Assembly: GCA_032622095.1 (NCBI GenBank)
Contig: CP136066.1
Span: 49,386,911 to 49,450,910 of the forward strand
Reading direction: 5' to 3'
DNA: 64,000 nt
Source of the DNA: Siphonodentalium dalli
Lineage: Eukaryota > Mollusca > Scaphopoda > Gadilida > Siphonodentaliidae
Shown here: in pieces, positions 10,756 to 21,179 of the stretch
How the letters are laid out: each line of letters opens with the position of its first letter
How positions within the stretch are numbered: position 1 is the first letter of the stretch
Made by a program: the position numbers and the translations under genes
The notes under the pieces: generated by a model
Told to the model about the DNA's origin: nothing
Databases searched by the model: none
What the model saw: the letters and a program-made list of their open reading frames with translations, nothing else

Positions 10756-13668
10756 GTCCCAAAAAAAGCCGACCGCACCGCCCCAGAAGTCCGAACGAAT
10801 TTGTATCTTGCACTATTCTGCAGAATAGACATTCAGTTTATGTACCAAAGTTCCATTGCCCAAGTAATACTGCGATTATCAGCCCATAACTTACGGCCGG
10901 TTCCACCAGATACGCAAACATAAAAAAGGCACTTAACGGACCTGTTATAGCTTGTTGAACACGGAAAGGGGTATACTATCAAGCAGCGAATACCCATGCA
11001 TCCATGAGCGATAGGGTAAGTTGATAGATAAGGGGAAATAAATATATTAACCCATTCGCTACGAATTCGCTATATTCATTTACGCAAAAACACAAAGTGT
11101 AACACCCGACCATACCGCTCAGAGGACTCCGAACGCGGTTGATCATCGTGCAGAATATACCTTTGTGTACCAAATGTCCATTCCCCAAGTCGGTAGCTCG
11201 AACGCAACAACAATTGATAGCCCCTAATTTTCAGTCCGTTCCACAATGTGCGCAAATAAAAAAATGCAAGGTTCGCTTGTTTTCCAAAACATTACGGCTC
11301 CGAAGAGTTTCTGGGAATTTGATCAATAGCTCTGTCAGAAACTCTTGCCCTCACCAATACATAACACAATAACTTGAAGAAATAACCATTGAGTGCGAAT
11401 TGACAGGTAATTAGGTGTCATGTGTTTATACAAATCGCAGGTGTCCATGACGTTCACCACAAAAATGAACACATAAATACAAGATGCAAATGAATGTTTG
11501 TGCCAAAATAAATGAGCGATTTGTGACACTGAAAGACACCAATCATCGGCCACCACGTGGATTCCAATATCTGACCAACCTATGTGCTATGTCAATTGAG
11601 CTATATATGGCGTTATAAATGCCCTGCCGAAGCAGTGTTCGTCATTTAACTCCTTGCTACCCAGACATCGCGTCATCTACGCGGATTGATCGGGTAACAT
11701 TAATCGAACGCGTCGCTTGCTCTCAATTGATCGCTATACGAAATGTTGAACAGGCGAGACATTGTTCGTCGCATGGCTCCATGCCACAACGTCATTTATT
11801 TGCTCTATAGAATTATAAATGCCACATGTCTAAGTAATGTTCGCCATTGCTCTCCATTTTACCAGGACATTACAACACTGGGGATGGGATAGATCGAAAT
11901 CTGAACAGTGTGTGGACGCGTTACCTACGATAAATTGGTCGGTTCCGTGCGGTTACGCAAGCAGGTAGCAAGCTCCAATTATTGGCATATCAACCAGTTA
12001 GTGCTTTCAATTAATAACATACCAAACTTATCAGCCGAACACTAGTATGGGGTTATAGACATTAGGATTCCCACATGCATTCGTCTTGCCTACACGTCCA
12101 CGACTCTCAGATTATAGAGTGCTCATAATTTAGTTTGGTATGGGTGCTTAACTGGGTGACGAATCCGACTGTAGCGTATGTGATCATATATTAACTTTTG
12201 CCATAGCTAGCGACTTGTCTGGTCGCCCATCAATGCAGATGGATATTCACTGCATGATCCTATACCCATTCCCCTGGTCGGTGCGAAAAGCTGTAGACAT
12301 GTTGTAATAAAGATCGTTCACAAATATGATCTTTCGTACACATTTTCATTTTAGGATGACTTTAGGTAGTAGGTTGTTTTGCGGCATTGAAGTGAAGCTA
12401 TGCATGACATTGCAAACAGCTGCCCCGTAGAAACTGTCTATGCCTATGCTATGCTAGTTGGATGTTTATCTAATTTTGCAGCCACAATTCCTCAGAATTT
12501 TAATTAGCTGATATTCCAATCCATTTGTTGAGGTCTAGTATTTTAAAAACTAGAAAAAAGGGGGGATTGTGCGATGTTTTAATACATTCCTCACTCAATG
12601 ATGTACAACAATGATTACTTTATGCATCTATTATTGAGAAGAAAAAATATCCATGAACAAAATGTGGGTAACTTCTATGGATTGAGCCAAAGTTTCTGTG
12701 ACACAGTACAGTCATGATGAAATGCCATATTTGATGTCATGTAACTCGTGTAAATTGATATCCATATGTCATTTTTCATCAATGAACCTATAACAGTTTG
12801 AACACATTGTGAAGGAATTTCCACAAAGAAAAAAACTTAATATGAAACCTTTGTCTTGGCTCTTTGACTAACACTTATATCAAAAAGTTAAGCGTCGGCG
12901 CAACAGGGACAGCAGTGATTATGCCTACAATAATGACATTCAGATAATTCTTAATTACTTCGAAACGTTGAAAGCATTTCAAACGGAGTCAGTTGTAGAG
13001 TTTTCGAGTTATTACCGTTATATTTTTACTCTGAAAAAAGGTCATATCAACATCGGAACCGTACACAACGTCGCGAAGTCATTTAGCAGTGGCGATGCTA
13101 AAGATGAGAATAATCACAAACAATTCGGATATAGAATACGGTATCTCATGAAACGGTGTGTTAAGTTCAATCACATCTAAGGTTCGCTTGCCACTTGCCA
13201 AATTTGCCAATGGCAGAAATAATTCAGTTTCATTTGGCAAAAGATTTGACAAGTCACTTTTTAATTTATCAAGAAAATTGAAAAAATACTGGCCATTCAT
13301 TTCAGGAAATTTCTTACCATGTAATTGTATTATTTGTGTTTTATAAGCTATCGGAAAAGTTAACACCTCTGTCGGGATGCATAATATGATAGCATCTGCT
13401 AATTTGATAGCATTTGTATCGACGGATGGAAGGATTACTGGTATTTTTGTTATTGGTTTACTGTTGTATGACAAACCACAGTAGAAGCAATAATAATTAA
13501 TAACCGCTTTCCTAACGATATCAAAATTTTTTCAAACGGCGACTGTCCAAATATAAGAATCAATGTTGCAGAAACTGATGGCATTTGTCAATTTCTAAAA
13601 TAATTTGGCAAACACATATTTTAATTTGGCAAAATATTTGGCAAAAGTAAATATCGGTCTAGCGCGGA
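10756..13668. other. 2.9-kb segment separating repeats A and B in copy 2
   Basis: Absent from copy 1, where A runs directly into B, so it is an insertion here or a deletion there. No clear inverted ends or target duplication were found. Two degenerate internal duplications are visible: about 10775-10930 against 11105-11255 (shared TGTACCAAA, TCCATT, CCCAAGT) and about 11590-11640 against 11800-11850 (ATTATAAATGCC, GTTCGCCATT). A 131-codon minus frame lies at 13079-13474. Clusters of TTTGGCAAA-like words occur at 13190-13260 and 13590-13645. Confidence 0.6.
13079..13474 (-). CDS. Unrecognised 131-codon open frame
   Basis: One of the longest uninterrupted frames outside the LINE. I do not recognise the protein. 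It begins at a TTG rather than an ATG, so it is more likely an exon or a decayed fragment than a complete gene. The peptide has a mixed hydrophobic/polar composition with PNETELFLPLANLASGK in the middle and a hydrophobic C-terminal stretch (SISELFVIILIFSIATAK); no catalytic motif or cysteine pattern stands out. The middle part is encoded by the local TTTGGCAAA-type words that recur downstream at 13590-13645, where stops break the frame. It lies within the segment absent from repeat copy 1, which makes transposon origin possible. A chance frame cannot be excluded. Confidence 0.25.
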   Translation of the reverse strand: MSYNSKPITKIPVILPSVDTNAIKLADAIILCIPTEVLTFPIAYKTQIIQLHGKKFPEMNGQYFFNFLDKLKSDLSNLLPNETELFLPLANLASGKRTLDVIELNTPFHEIPYSISELFVIILIFSIATAK

Positions 13669-14650
13669 CATGGGAAAAGGTATATATCTCAAATCTTTAA
13701 TTCGAGCTAAGTGTCAGCTGATAAAGTGCCACATACCATGACAGTGTACGTGGGTCCTCTCATTGCTAACATGTCTGCACATAAAAATCACCACCACGGG
13801 ACCTGAAAGCAACGACGCTCTAATTTCGTGGGCGAAAGCAGCCGCAGTTAAAATGTTATTGCGTTTTTCAAACTCATGTTTTTCACATAAAGCTGTGAAC
13901 TTTAAATTGATATCGTGCAATTTGGAACATGCTATTGTAATGACTTTCAAAATATATAGGTTACAATTTGCCCGGAAATTTGGTACCGACGAGCGGGTCT
14001 GGCCAATATAGACTAATAGACTAATATGTGTTTGTGGCTATAAAATGTGAAAGAGGCGAACAAAATTGTGTATTCCCTTATCACAGACACATAATATATA
14101 GTTAGAGTATTGTTGGCACATAAGTGCCATTATCTCACAATCGATATGCAGATACCTAAGTGATCACACTCATTACAACAAGAATTTTATTTGAGGGCGT
14201 GAGACTCCAATCTATTGTGCACGCTTATATTATTTAGCACTCGAAGCAGAACGGTGGGTAAATGCGTTCATTATACGCTTGTTATTAGAAGTACAGTGTT
14301 ATGGCTGTTCTATAACGTACGTCATGTGCATATCGTTGATAACAAATGTCGTACATGGCGTTCGCCTCAACCATGAAACCGGAACTCAAAAATAAAAGCA
14401 CCATCACACACGACAAAACAAGCCCTGTGTGTTCCTGGACACACCTTGTAAGAATATATTATTTAATGCACGGATTCTAGGACGGGTGACGTGTAAAGAA
14501 CACAGAACGACACGTGTGATAATGGGCTTGTTGATAAGGCACTTGCACCATCGTGTATATAACTCTGGCTGCGCCCCACGTTCCACCATTCCGCGCTAGC
14601 ACTCGTGTCATATCAACAAACACTCGTGTTGTTCTGTGTATATATATTAA
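13669..14650. repeat. Dispersed repeat B, copy 2
   Basis: Counterpart of 735-1920 without the 209-bp MITE; the uninterrupted target TATATAGTTAGAG lies near 14097. It has private differences, for example extra bases at about 14300-14340 and a different GAGGGCG position. Similarity ends in the TGTGTATATATA tract. Confidence 0.85.
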
Positions 14651-15828
14651 TGTATAGTATATAATTATACACTTGCAATATCGCGAGTTTCCTCCCATCG
14701 TGGGCCCATGCAACGATAATGAAAGGTATTGTTTTTAAATTCAGTCACTAGCCAGGAGCAGTTCCATTTAGCTCACAGGTTAAATCTGCTTTGCCTTTGT
14801 TAACCGCGATTGGATGTTTTATTTGAACAACCCAACAGGTAATAATAAAATGAGAATGTTATTGAGTATTCAGACAATTCATTAACGTAAAATTTGGTAA
14901 ACAAGAAAAGAAACTGATCACTTTATTTGCAATGTCTTTTGTGTGTTTTATTAAAATAATCTTTAGAGTAGGTGAAAATTACTGATTTTGATAATTGCGA
15001 AATGGGTCAAAAACAGAAATATCGCAATTTTCATCTTCATTGTTGTGTCCTAATATCATTTCAAAGCTCAGTATCTGACAGTCATCATGATGATTATACC
15101 GATATACAGATAAAGAATTCAAAAATATTCTTTGTTGTATGACTAATTTGTGCAACAACAGTCTGTTTGGCCCAGGGTGACATTGGCGTGGAATTACCCA
15201 TATACCAGATTATCGTTCCAAAGTTTGAATTTCAGCGCTTCAAAATATATCCTCAACCAGTGGCAACATACTTTTTAAGTGTTTATAAATACAATGATGT
15301 TGTCTTCGGTTCACTTATTGCATAGGGAATATATAATGTGCAAAACCGTACCAGAAATCTTCAAATCAATTGATTCATGTGTTTTACAAAGTTGTAGGTA
15401 CAAGTTAGTTACGTCGTAGCTACAAAAACTAAACTGTTCATCAATGTAAATATATATCAGTAATGATTGTAACAATATATCTACAGTATACTCGAGTGTT
15501 ATACCATATTATAATACGGGTATACAGCTTCCTACTATGGGTACAAATTTCTACTGTGGGTGTACATGTTCAAACGTAAATGCATGTGTTAAAGATATAT
15601 ACCCATAGTAGAACTAAATCGTAGTTAGCAAAATTTATCCCTTGTCAGTCATTTAAAATTGGAAGTTGTCATGATATCAATTAGAAAATTGCTTGCATTT
15701 CACCTAATGTAGCTTAGAGGCTTGTTTATTATGTGCCACTTTAATGCTCAAATAAGGTGAACACATTTATATATGTACATACAAGTTGATATATGTATAT
15801 GAGTCTATTAGTTTTCTATGCTGAACAG
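14651..15828. other. Region upstream of the WSC exon; no exon recognised
   Basis: If the WSC gene extends leftward, its signal-peptide exon should lie here or further upstream, but I cannot identify one. About 15531-15612 contains short mirrored words (CCTACTATGGGTA and TACCCATAGTAG). The polypyrimidine-like stretch before the acceptor at 15828 is TCTATTAGTTTTCTATGC. Confidence 0.4.
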
Positions 15829-15969
15829 AACAACAAAAAGAGGCCACTGGTACAGAAGAGTACATGGGGTGTTTCGGAGATGACTGGGACCGGGACCTGT
15901 GCGGATTGTCTGTTGTCGACACAGTTCAGAACTCACCTGCTTTCTGCATCAACTTCTGCGCGGCTCAAG
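15829..15969 (+). CDS. WSC-domain protein, exon encoding the first half of the domain
   Basis: After an acceptor (GCTGAACAG ending at 15828) the frame reads through EEYMGCFGDDWDRDLC and ends ...SPAFCINFCAAQ with the donor G|GTGAGT at 15969/15970. This is the characteristic opening of a WSC domain: Y-x-G-C-F, then C, then C-x-x-x-C. WSC domains are small cysteine-rich extracellular modules, thought to bind carbohydrate, found in kremen, polycystin-type and many secreted invertebrate proteins. The exon ends in phase 1 and joins exactly in phase to the exon at 17878, giving AAQ-GYHYAG. Alternative acceptor: TGGTACAG, 27 bp further in. The start of the gene is not seen, and the 1.9-kb intron holds several transposons. 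Confidence 0.85.
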
Positions 15970-16192
15970 GTGAGTAACCACGAGGAATAGATGCACGCAC
16001 CACAGAGTGAATATCAGAACAGTGGAGAACATCAGTTCGCTGTGGTAATCTAGATAACACATATGAGCTAATAAATAAATGTATGCACAGTTTTAGTGCC
16101 AAATATAGTATATAGTATATTGCACATTACACATACATGCAATGTAATACCAACTACACATAACACAAGACGATTGTTTACTGTCATGAATG

Positions 16193-16346
16193 TATAATGA
16201 ATAGAGCATGGCTTGGAGTTGACTACGCCAGTTTAGTGCCCCTAGTGAGTGTTGTAGTTCCCGACGCGGAGTCGAGGAACTACACCACTCCCGATGGACA
16301 CAACATTGGAATGGTCAACTCCAAACCATGCTCTATTCAATAAATA
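16193..16346. repeat. Foldback repeat, about 150 bp, in the WSC intron
   Basis: The arms GAATAGAGCATGG...GGAGTTGAC (from 16199) and GTCAACTCC...CCATGCTCTATTC (to 16338) pair almost perfectly. An inner hairpin GTTGTAGTTCC / GGAACTACACCACTC lies at about 16250-16290 around a CpG-rich tip. Probably a MITE; flanking bases do not give a clear duplication. Confidence 0.8.
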
Positions 16347-16530
16347 TTCATATGACAGTTAACGACTTTTAGAATATGATCTGCCTCCACCTTTTTTTCT
16401 GACCTGTTGATTTGCAAATTGCAATGTGACAAAGAAGTTCAAATAGAGAAGTTCCATAATTGTCACTCATATCATTTTAAACTGGAATATTAGACGAAGT
16501 AATCACAACACAGCAGAATATGTAATTGTC

Positions 16531-16763
16531 CATTAGCTTACCATTAGCTTACCATTAGCTTACCATTAGCTTACCATTAGCTTACCATTAGCTTACCATT
16601 AGCTTACCATTATACACAATACAAACGTCCATTAGCTTACCATTATACACAATTCCATTAGCTTACCATTAGCTTACCATTAGCTTACCATTAGCTTACC
16701 ATTAGCTTACCATTAGCTTACCATTAGCTTACCATTAGCTTACCATTATACACAATACAAACG
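16531..16763. repeat. 11-bp minisatellite (CATTAGCTTAC)n
   Basis: About 17 near-perfect units in three blocks. Blocks are separated by copies of CATTATACACAATAC..., so a longer unit (several 11-mers plus the TATACACAAT spacer) is also repeated. Homogeneity suggests recent expansion. Confidence 0.95.
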
Positions 16764-16821
16764 AACACAATGACGCGAATTTGTCAAATTGCTCACAAGG
16801 AAGCAATCAACCATGAGTTAA

Positions 16822-17164
16822 CCCTTTACCCAACAGAACGGCCCTGTGCCAATGCATTCTCTTATATATGCGAGTCGACCTTGGCATTGGCTTAACACAT
16901 TAAAATTTTTAAAATTGTTAAAGAATGTAAGAATTTTTTTTTTTAGGCCAATGCATTCTCTTATATATGCGAGGCGACCTATGGTCGACTCGCATATATA
17001 AGAGAATGCATTGGCACAGGGCATAACTGTAACTATCACAATGTGGTCAAGGAGCCGGTTCCAATGATATCCATATTTGTATGGTTCTATTGAGACAGAC
17101 CGAAGATATTTTAGGCTGTTGAAGCTTTATTTGGCCGGTTTTGGCCGGTTTGTTGGGTAAAGGG
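16822..17164. mobile_element. PiggyBac-like MITE with paired hairpins, copy 2
   Basis: TTAA on both sides (16818-16821, 17165-17168) and the same CCCTTTACCCAACA / TGTTGGGTAAAGGG ends as the 8221 copy. The second hairpin (about 16946-17014) is intact. The first has lost most of its tip and right arm: GAGTCGACC jumps to TTGGCATTGGC near 16876. It sits in the WSC intron. Confidence 0.9.
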
Positions 17165-17659
17165 TTAAAGTAAAATATGGTAGGACTGTTGCGAAACATT
17201 TTATTTTCATTTACTTATTGCCGGATTTAAGGCCACATAGCGATCAATATTTAATGACATAATCCCAGATTCATGTCCCACATTGAGGAGCTGAGAAACT
17301 TTCACAAATATATGTTGTATTTGTAACTACGGATAGGGGAAAACAACAATGAATATAAAGAACATAAATTCTAGTTACGAAACACCTCATTCGTAATTCT
17401 CATAAGCAGCAGTTTGTTATACGAAAGTCGTCAACACGTGTACAGTGACATTAAGATATCTAAATATAATTATCATCACCCCGCAATCATGTATGTGATG
17501 CCAGTTGTATCGCAGCCTATCCTCCAGCAATTATTGGGCTGCATGTAGACCCCCTTTTGGTGGTTATAGTATCTTTGTATAACTATATCAGTCCTTCAAT
17601 TTGCCGGTGTTTGTCATCTGGCTATGGGGTCTTTATATATTTATCGGTTTTGAATCCAA

Positions 17660-17762
17660 GATGGCCGCGAACATTGAATATCTGACCAGGTAAATTTCAA
17701 TTAGCAATTACTCAGGAAGTTTATGAGGTATTACGTCGCGCGATATGTCATTATATTGATAA
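17660..17762 (+). repeat. Dispersed repeat D, copy 1
   Basis: GATGGCCGCGAACATTGAAT, TCAATTAGCAATTACTCAGG and AAGTTTATGAGGTATTA recur almost unchanged at 34304-34410 in the same orientation. It may be a conserved part of an otherwise unrecognised interspersed element. Confidence 0.75.
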
Positions 17763-17877
17763 ATGAGTATTTCTTATTTATTTCATATATTAAAAATGGC
17801 CGCCAAAATGGTCACCGGAAGTGGAAAAGGTGTCAATGTGGGTGAACCGATTCTTATTTCGTATGAATTATTTTCAG

Positions 17878-18044
17878 GGTACCACTACGCAGGCGTGCAG
17901 AACGTGAAAGAGTGTATCTGTGGCATGAGCTATGGCAAATATGGAAGCCTTCCTGAATCCAACTGTGTCTCGGCTTGCCCAGGAGACAACACTCAGGATT
18001 GCGGGAAATCTTACGCTTCGGCAGTGTTCAAAACTGGAGTGTGA
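17878..18044 (+). CDS. WSC-domain protein, exon encoding the second half of the domain
   Basis: Begins after TTATTTTCAG and reads GYHYAGVQNVKECICG, then further cysteines in ESNCVSACPGDNTQDCGKSY, finishing ...SAVFKTGV and TGA. G-Y-x-Y-A-G-x-Q followed by E-C-x-C-G and C-x-x-x-C-P-G is the standard second half of a WSC domain, so with the exon at 15829 the domain is complete (nine cysteines). The 1-nt phase left by exon 1 is filled exactly here. Either the protein ends at TGA 18042-18044, making the WSC domain C-terminal, or the exon is spliced at GT|GTGAGG just before that stop and continues into later exons. No membrane segment is visible. Confidence in the family is high, in the 3' end low. 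Confidence 0.85.
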
Positions 18045-18221
18045 GGCCACACTCACCAACGACTCCGTCAATACCGCTGGAAGTAACATCTACTCCGCTG
18101 GAAATCATGAATACACTACCGAGACACGCCCGTTAGAACGCATCTATTATAAATGGGTAGATATTCAACAGACAGACAAATTGCATATTTTAGTGTTCAG
18201 TTGTTAAACAGTTTGTATTAA

Positions 18222-18661
18222 AGGCCCACTATTTTTCAAATCACCGATTATTTTTATAGTGCCTTGACATACGATTTTAATAACAATCTGTGCCATAATA
18301 TATGATTAAAATGCTATAATTCATTACCACCTGGAACGGCCCTGCCTAAGAATGTGCCCATAAAGTAATAGAAAATAGCTGAAATCATAAAATCATTTCC
18401 CCGTTATGGCCCCCAGAATGCAACAAAATTCAAAATATAGTTTATTTTCAATGGAAGGGGAATAAAACTATATCTACCACGGCTTTGTGCAGAGGATTGA
18501 GCACAGAACAGACATCGATATCTCAACAAAAACATGCTTACTGTTTATTACAATCGAATAAGTGGAAACTACAATGTTTTGGGGCTTCCTCTTTCAAATG
18601 GTATATAATATGGCATATATCTTATATAATGTGATATGTGGTTCGAAAATTAAGTGGGCCT
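18222..18661. mobile_element. TTAA-flanked MITE, about 440 bp
   Basis: TTAA at 18218-18221 is followed by AGGCCCACTATTTTTC; the right end reads AATTAAGTGGGCCT followed by TTAA at 18662-18665. The inverted repeat is short (9 bp beyond TTAA) and the interior is non-coding. The flanks fit a TTAA-specific transposase; ends and interior differ from the CCCTTTACCC family. Confidence 0.65.
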
Positions 18662-18763
18662 TTAAATATGGCATGGCGATTGTTTTGCACGTCTATATAT
18701 AGAACAGTATATTTCCAGCTGAATTTGGCCGAGTCGTTGAGAATGAATTAAGTCAAGTTAATA

Positions 18764-19161
18764 GGTTACATACAACTAATATATTCATTAGAATACAACA
18801 CCGAGGTGTGTTAAAAGCGCACACATGTTTACCGAAATCTCATACTTCACATGGAGAGTCTCAAGCGTTATATATTCATTGCATGAAGCCGATGGATGTA
18901 GTGGTTTGTCCATTCAACTTCACATACATCGTTTCGCTGACCACCGATGGTTTCGCAGCAAATTAAGAAATACAAACATCAACATTTATGGAAACATCCA
19001 GCAATGTTCTAATCATGCATGCTGTGCACAGCAGCGTGCGCGTGCATATATATTACTTAATTGTATTTCTATTTTTCATCAATCAGTTGACAGGATTAGT
19101 TTAAATCCGATTCTAGTTTCTCAACAGAAATTCAACACTATGGATTTAGTTGTATGTAACC
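18764..19161. mobile_element. TA-flanked MITE, about 398 bp
   Basis: Perfect 15-bp inverted ends GGTTACATACAACTA, with TA at 18762-18763 and 19162-19163. The interior includes most of a 121-codon plus frame (18825-19190), which runs past the element end and has no recognisable domain, so I do not call it a gene. Confidence 0.7.
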
Positions 19162-19199
19162 TATATCATATCGAAGATCGAGGTGAATAAACCAATTTG

Positions 19200-20562
19200 T
19201 TACTGATGTTTTGTTTGAAAAGTTCTTTTGTATTAATTAAATATAGCAGTTTTCATCCACCAAGATGGGTGTGAATTATTTACTATGATGGGACACACCC
19301 GAATTATTGATTACCACAGATTAACAGCAAGACAGCCACAAATGTTAACCCTATGGATTTTGAAGAATATGAACTAAACATCAGTTTGTGAATTTTGCAT
19401 AGAAATGTTATTTATGTATTTCCCCCGAAGGGCATTGTCAGAAAATATAGTAATATATGTACAAGTTTACACATAATTATCACAATAAGGAATCCAACAT
19501 TTTCCGATATCGAATCCCAGAAATTTGTAATTCAGCTGGGACTGCCTCTCGAAATAAATGTGTAACTAAAAATCGGAAACTCAATAGCCTTTGTTGCACA
19601 CAATCTTCGAACAACAAGCTACACGAATGGTTTATCTACGCAAAACATCTGATATAATTTCATAAGTGTTGTTTGACAATGGACACCTAGTGGTGTGGCC
19701 TAATTGTCTGTGTTTATGGTCTCGTGTCTTGTTGAGAACTTTTCTCCTATTGATTTCTCTAAAATTATATTCTTGTATATGATTTCGTGTGACATTTGAA
19801 TAGCTGAGCCAATGCCATGATGCCAATAGGGATTTTGAAGTATTCAAAATGGAATGGTGGTTACAACTTCATTTCCCCTACTTCGATATACACCGTAATA
19901 GTTATATTAATCTAAAGGTAGTCAATCCGATCATCCCATATCACCAAGATCCAGCAACAAAAGCATTTCTTAAAAATTCGCTTTAGTTATCAGAATCGAT
20001 TAATTGCAACAAAATAATGCTAACCACTGTCAACTATGGCATAACATTTCCCAAAAACGTGTTATTTATCAACATTTTGTTCAATGAAATATCGCCGTAA
20101 TATCACTTGATTATTCACGAAAGTTGGCCGTATTACCACTTGTTTAGAGTTATCCATCTTCATCAGCAATTTTGACAGTGACAATCCTTTTGACGGCGTG
20201 TTTCTGGGCCTCAAACAATAGAAATAACAAACTTCAAAAATCGATATCTGATCACTCTTGAGTGTTGATTGGTAGGTTTCTCGACTCGAATCAAATACTT
20301 TGTACCCCCGAAACCAAAGAAATAGTAATTTAGGGGTGTTTATTCGAGCCATTTATGTTATTCACAATCAGTGTTATTAAAACATTGAGCCTCTCACATT
20401 GCATGTAAATACTGCACACAATTTGGTCCCAGAACAAATATCTCAGTATCAAGAATATCAATAGTATCAAAAGTATCAAGAGTATCAACAGTATCAGAAA
20501 CAAACTTCAGCAGATAGTAAATTCAAATTCAATTTCTGATTTTGGTACCTCGTGTTTTTACA
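19200..20562. other. No gene recognised
   Basis: The longest frame is 96 codons on the minus strand (20062-20352) with no identifiable domain. A short run of TATCAAGA/TATCAACAG-like words lies at about 20447-20500. The segment before 20563 ends in a good acceptor (GTGTTTTTACAG). Confidence 0.4.
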
Positions 20563-20714
20563 GAAACGCATTTCGTTGAATCCTATCCAAGCAGTGGTAT
20601 CGAAGGTGTGGGTTTTCAGAGCCCCGGGTCAGTCATATTTGACTGTTCGAGCTATGGGGGAGGAGTCTGCTGGCTATGTTTTCAGAACACCTAGTATTCG
20701 TGCGATCAGCTAAT
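20563..20714 (+). CDS. Possible exon or gene relic, unrecognised
   Basis: Follows a strong acceptor-like TTTTTACAG and is locally GC-richer than its surroundings. One frame stays open for about 50 codons to TAA at 20712, containing VFRAPGQSYLTVRAMGEE; a second is open for 44 codons and holds SVIFDCSSYGGGVCWLC. Which is real is unclear, and no domain is recognised. Around 20714-20830 a further frame reads SLESDDAIRWLKINSNTSDY then hits a stop, so the locus may be a decayed gene. It could belong to the same transcription unit as the WSC exons, but phase cannot be settled. Confidence 0.2.
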
Positions 20715-21179
20715 CTAGAGTCTGATGATGCAATCAGATGGCTCAAAATTAATTCCAACACATCCGATTATGTCTTTTGTGTGTCTTACCACTCTTATCA
20801 ATTCTGTAATCGGAGATATTAAGAATTGTTTGATTATCAGTTTCGACATGAATCTTGCAAAGATCGTCACCGGGAGCCTTATTCCAAAGGATGCTTCGGA
20901 ACCCTCGTGCAGTGACATTGAACATTCTTTATGTGTATAATCTAACCGATATAATAAACTTATCAACCAAGGTTACAGCTGGGATATACTATATTCAACG
21001 ATTCAAATCCTTGGCTTTCGATATCATTGCTTGGAAAAAGATTCATCGATATGCAGTTTCTTTCACAACAGAAGTCAGTTATATATTTTATCGGCATATA
21101 TTTATAAATTATAAATGCATAACACACAAATGTTGGCCCTGAAATTAAATAATGGATGGAATTTAATAGCCTAAGATTT

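Larger units (their letters stand above)
15970..17877 (+). other. WSC-gene intron packed with repeats
   Basis: Bounded by GTGAGT at 15970 and TTATTTTCAG ending at 17877. It contains a foldback (16193-16346), an 11-bp minisatellite (16531-16763), a piggyBac-like MITE (16822-17164) and a dispersed repeat fragment (17660-17762). AAGATGGCCGC and AAAATGGCCGCCAAAATGG, resembling the core of YY1 sites, occur at about 17658 and 17795; their significance is unknown. Confidence 0.75.

Noticed and set aside
16531-16763. CRISPR-like regular repeats
   Set aside because: Direct 11-bp units without unique spacers in a eukaryotic intron; a minisatellite.
18825-19190. 121-codon plus frame as a gene
   Set aside because: It crosses the right end of a TA-flanked MITE and has no recognisable domain or start context.
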